Shown here: positions 6,209-6,293 of the stretch, piece by piece | Layout: each line of letters begins with the position of its first letter | How positions within the stretch are numbered: the first letter of the stretch is position 1 | From: Puniceicoccaceae bacterium | GTDB taxonomy: Bacteria; Verrucomicrobiota; Verrucomicrobiia; Opitutales; Coraliomargaritaceae | DNA: 6,293 nucleotides | Assembly (NCBI GenBank): GCA_003566795.1 | Contig: PXBU01000399.1 | Location: 1 to 6,293, forward strand | Reading direction: 5' to 3' | Position numbers and translations under genes: made by a program | Notes under the pieces: generated by a model | Databases searched by the model: none | Seen by the model: only the letters and a program-made list of their open reading frames with translations | What the model was told of the DNA's origin: nothing

Positions 6209-6293
6209 TGCGCTGCCGAGCCCGCACCGCCGCATCCGGCTGTTATCATCATGCTGGGTTGGCCTTTATTATTGGAGACCGCGGTCCCGCAGA
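6205..6293 (-). CDS. Possible C-terminal end of a minus-strand gene (partial, doubtful)
   Basis: On the minus strand a frame is open from the window edge for 28 codons and ends at TAG (6207-6205). It reads CGTAVSNNKGQPS, then MMITAGCGGAGSAAQ, and its codon choice is not unlike that of the neighbouring genes. The stop codon would lie inside the GTAG of the right REP-like unit, and REP elements often sit directly after genes. I do not recognise the family. An open frame this short is common by chance in GC-rich DNA, so this is a weak call. Confidence 0.25.
   Translation of the reverse strand, partial: CGTAVSNNKGQPSMMITAGCGGAGSAAQ

Noticed and set aside
6277..6286. Palindrome GACCGCGGTC near the right edge
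   Set aside because: A 10-base palindrome in GC-rich DNA is expected by chance, it may lie in coding sequence, and the window ends too soon to see a repeat.

Overview
The window looks like chromosomal DNA from a Gram-negative bacterium with a PEP-CTERM/exosortase system. The best guess is a member of Verrucomicrobiota (Opitutae-like). The pointers are a short exported protein ending in a PEP-CTERM anchor, a TonB-dependent outer-membrane receptor, and a large exported protein carrying a DTDGNG...EEY.AGTDP calcium-type loop near its C-terminus, a combination common in that phylum. The taxonomic call is inference; there is no rRNA gene here.

Layout. (1) 3-188, plus strand: the C-terminal half of panD (aspartate 1-decarboxylase), cut by the window edge. 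(2) 189-457: a non-coding gap whose right part is AT-rich and holds a candidate Fur-type operator at 335-349. (3) 458-5371, plus strand: four tightly spaced genes, almost certainly one operon (gaps of 3, 11 and 13 bases). They encode a PEP-CTERM surface protein, a TonB-dependent receptor, a 573-residue exported surface protein with Ig-like repeats, and a Fur-family regulator. (4) 5372-5449: a short convergent gap with a possible terminator. (5) 5450-6019, minus strand: a small exported protein of unknown function, with a good promoter candidate at 6072-6100. (6) 6132-6208: a pair of inverted GTAG-plus-hairpin units that look like a REP/BIME element. (7) 6205-6293: a possible tail of another minus-strand gene.

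How the genes may work together. The four-gene block reads as a self-regulated outer-membrane acquisition system for a metal or metal chelate (iron complex, zinc, or a corrinoid). Two surface proteins flank the receptor gene and could capture or hand over ligand. The Fur-family protein made from the last gene would be expected to act on the operator in front of the first. The substrate cannot be read from the sequence. The regulator is unusual in having Asp where Fur proteins normally have Tyr in the recognition helix. The REP-like pair is the other notable item: its two copies differ only by a compensatory base-pair swap.
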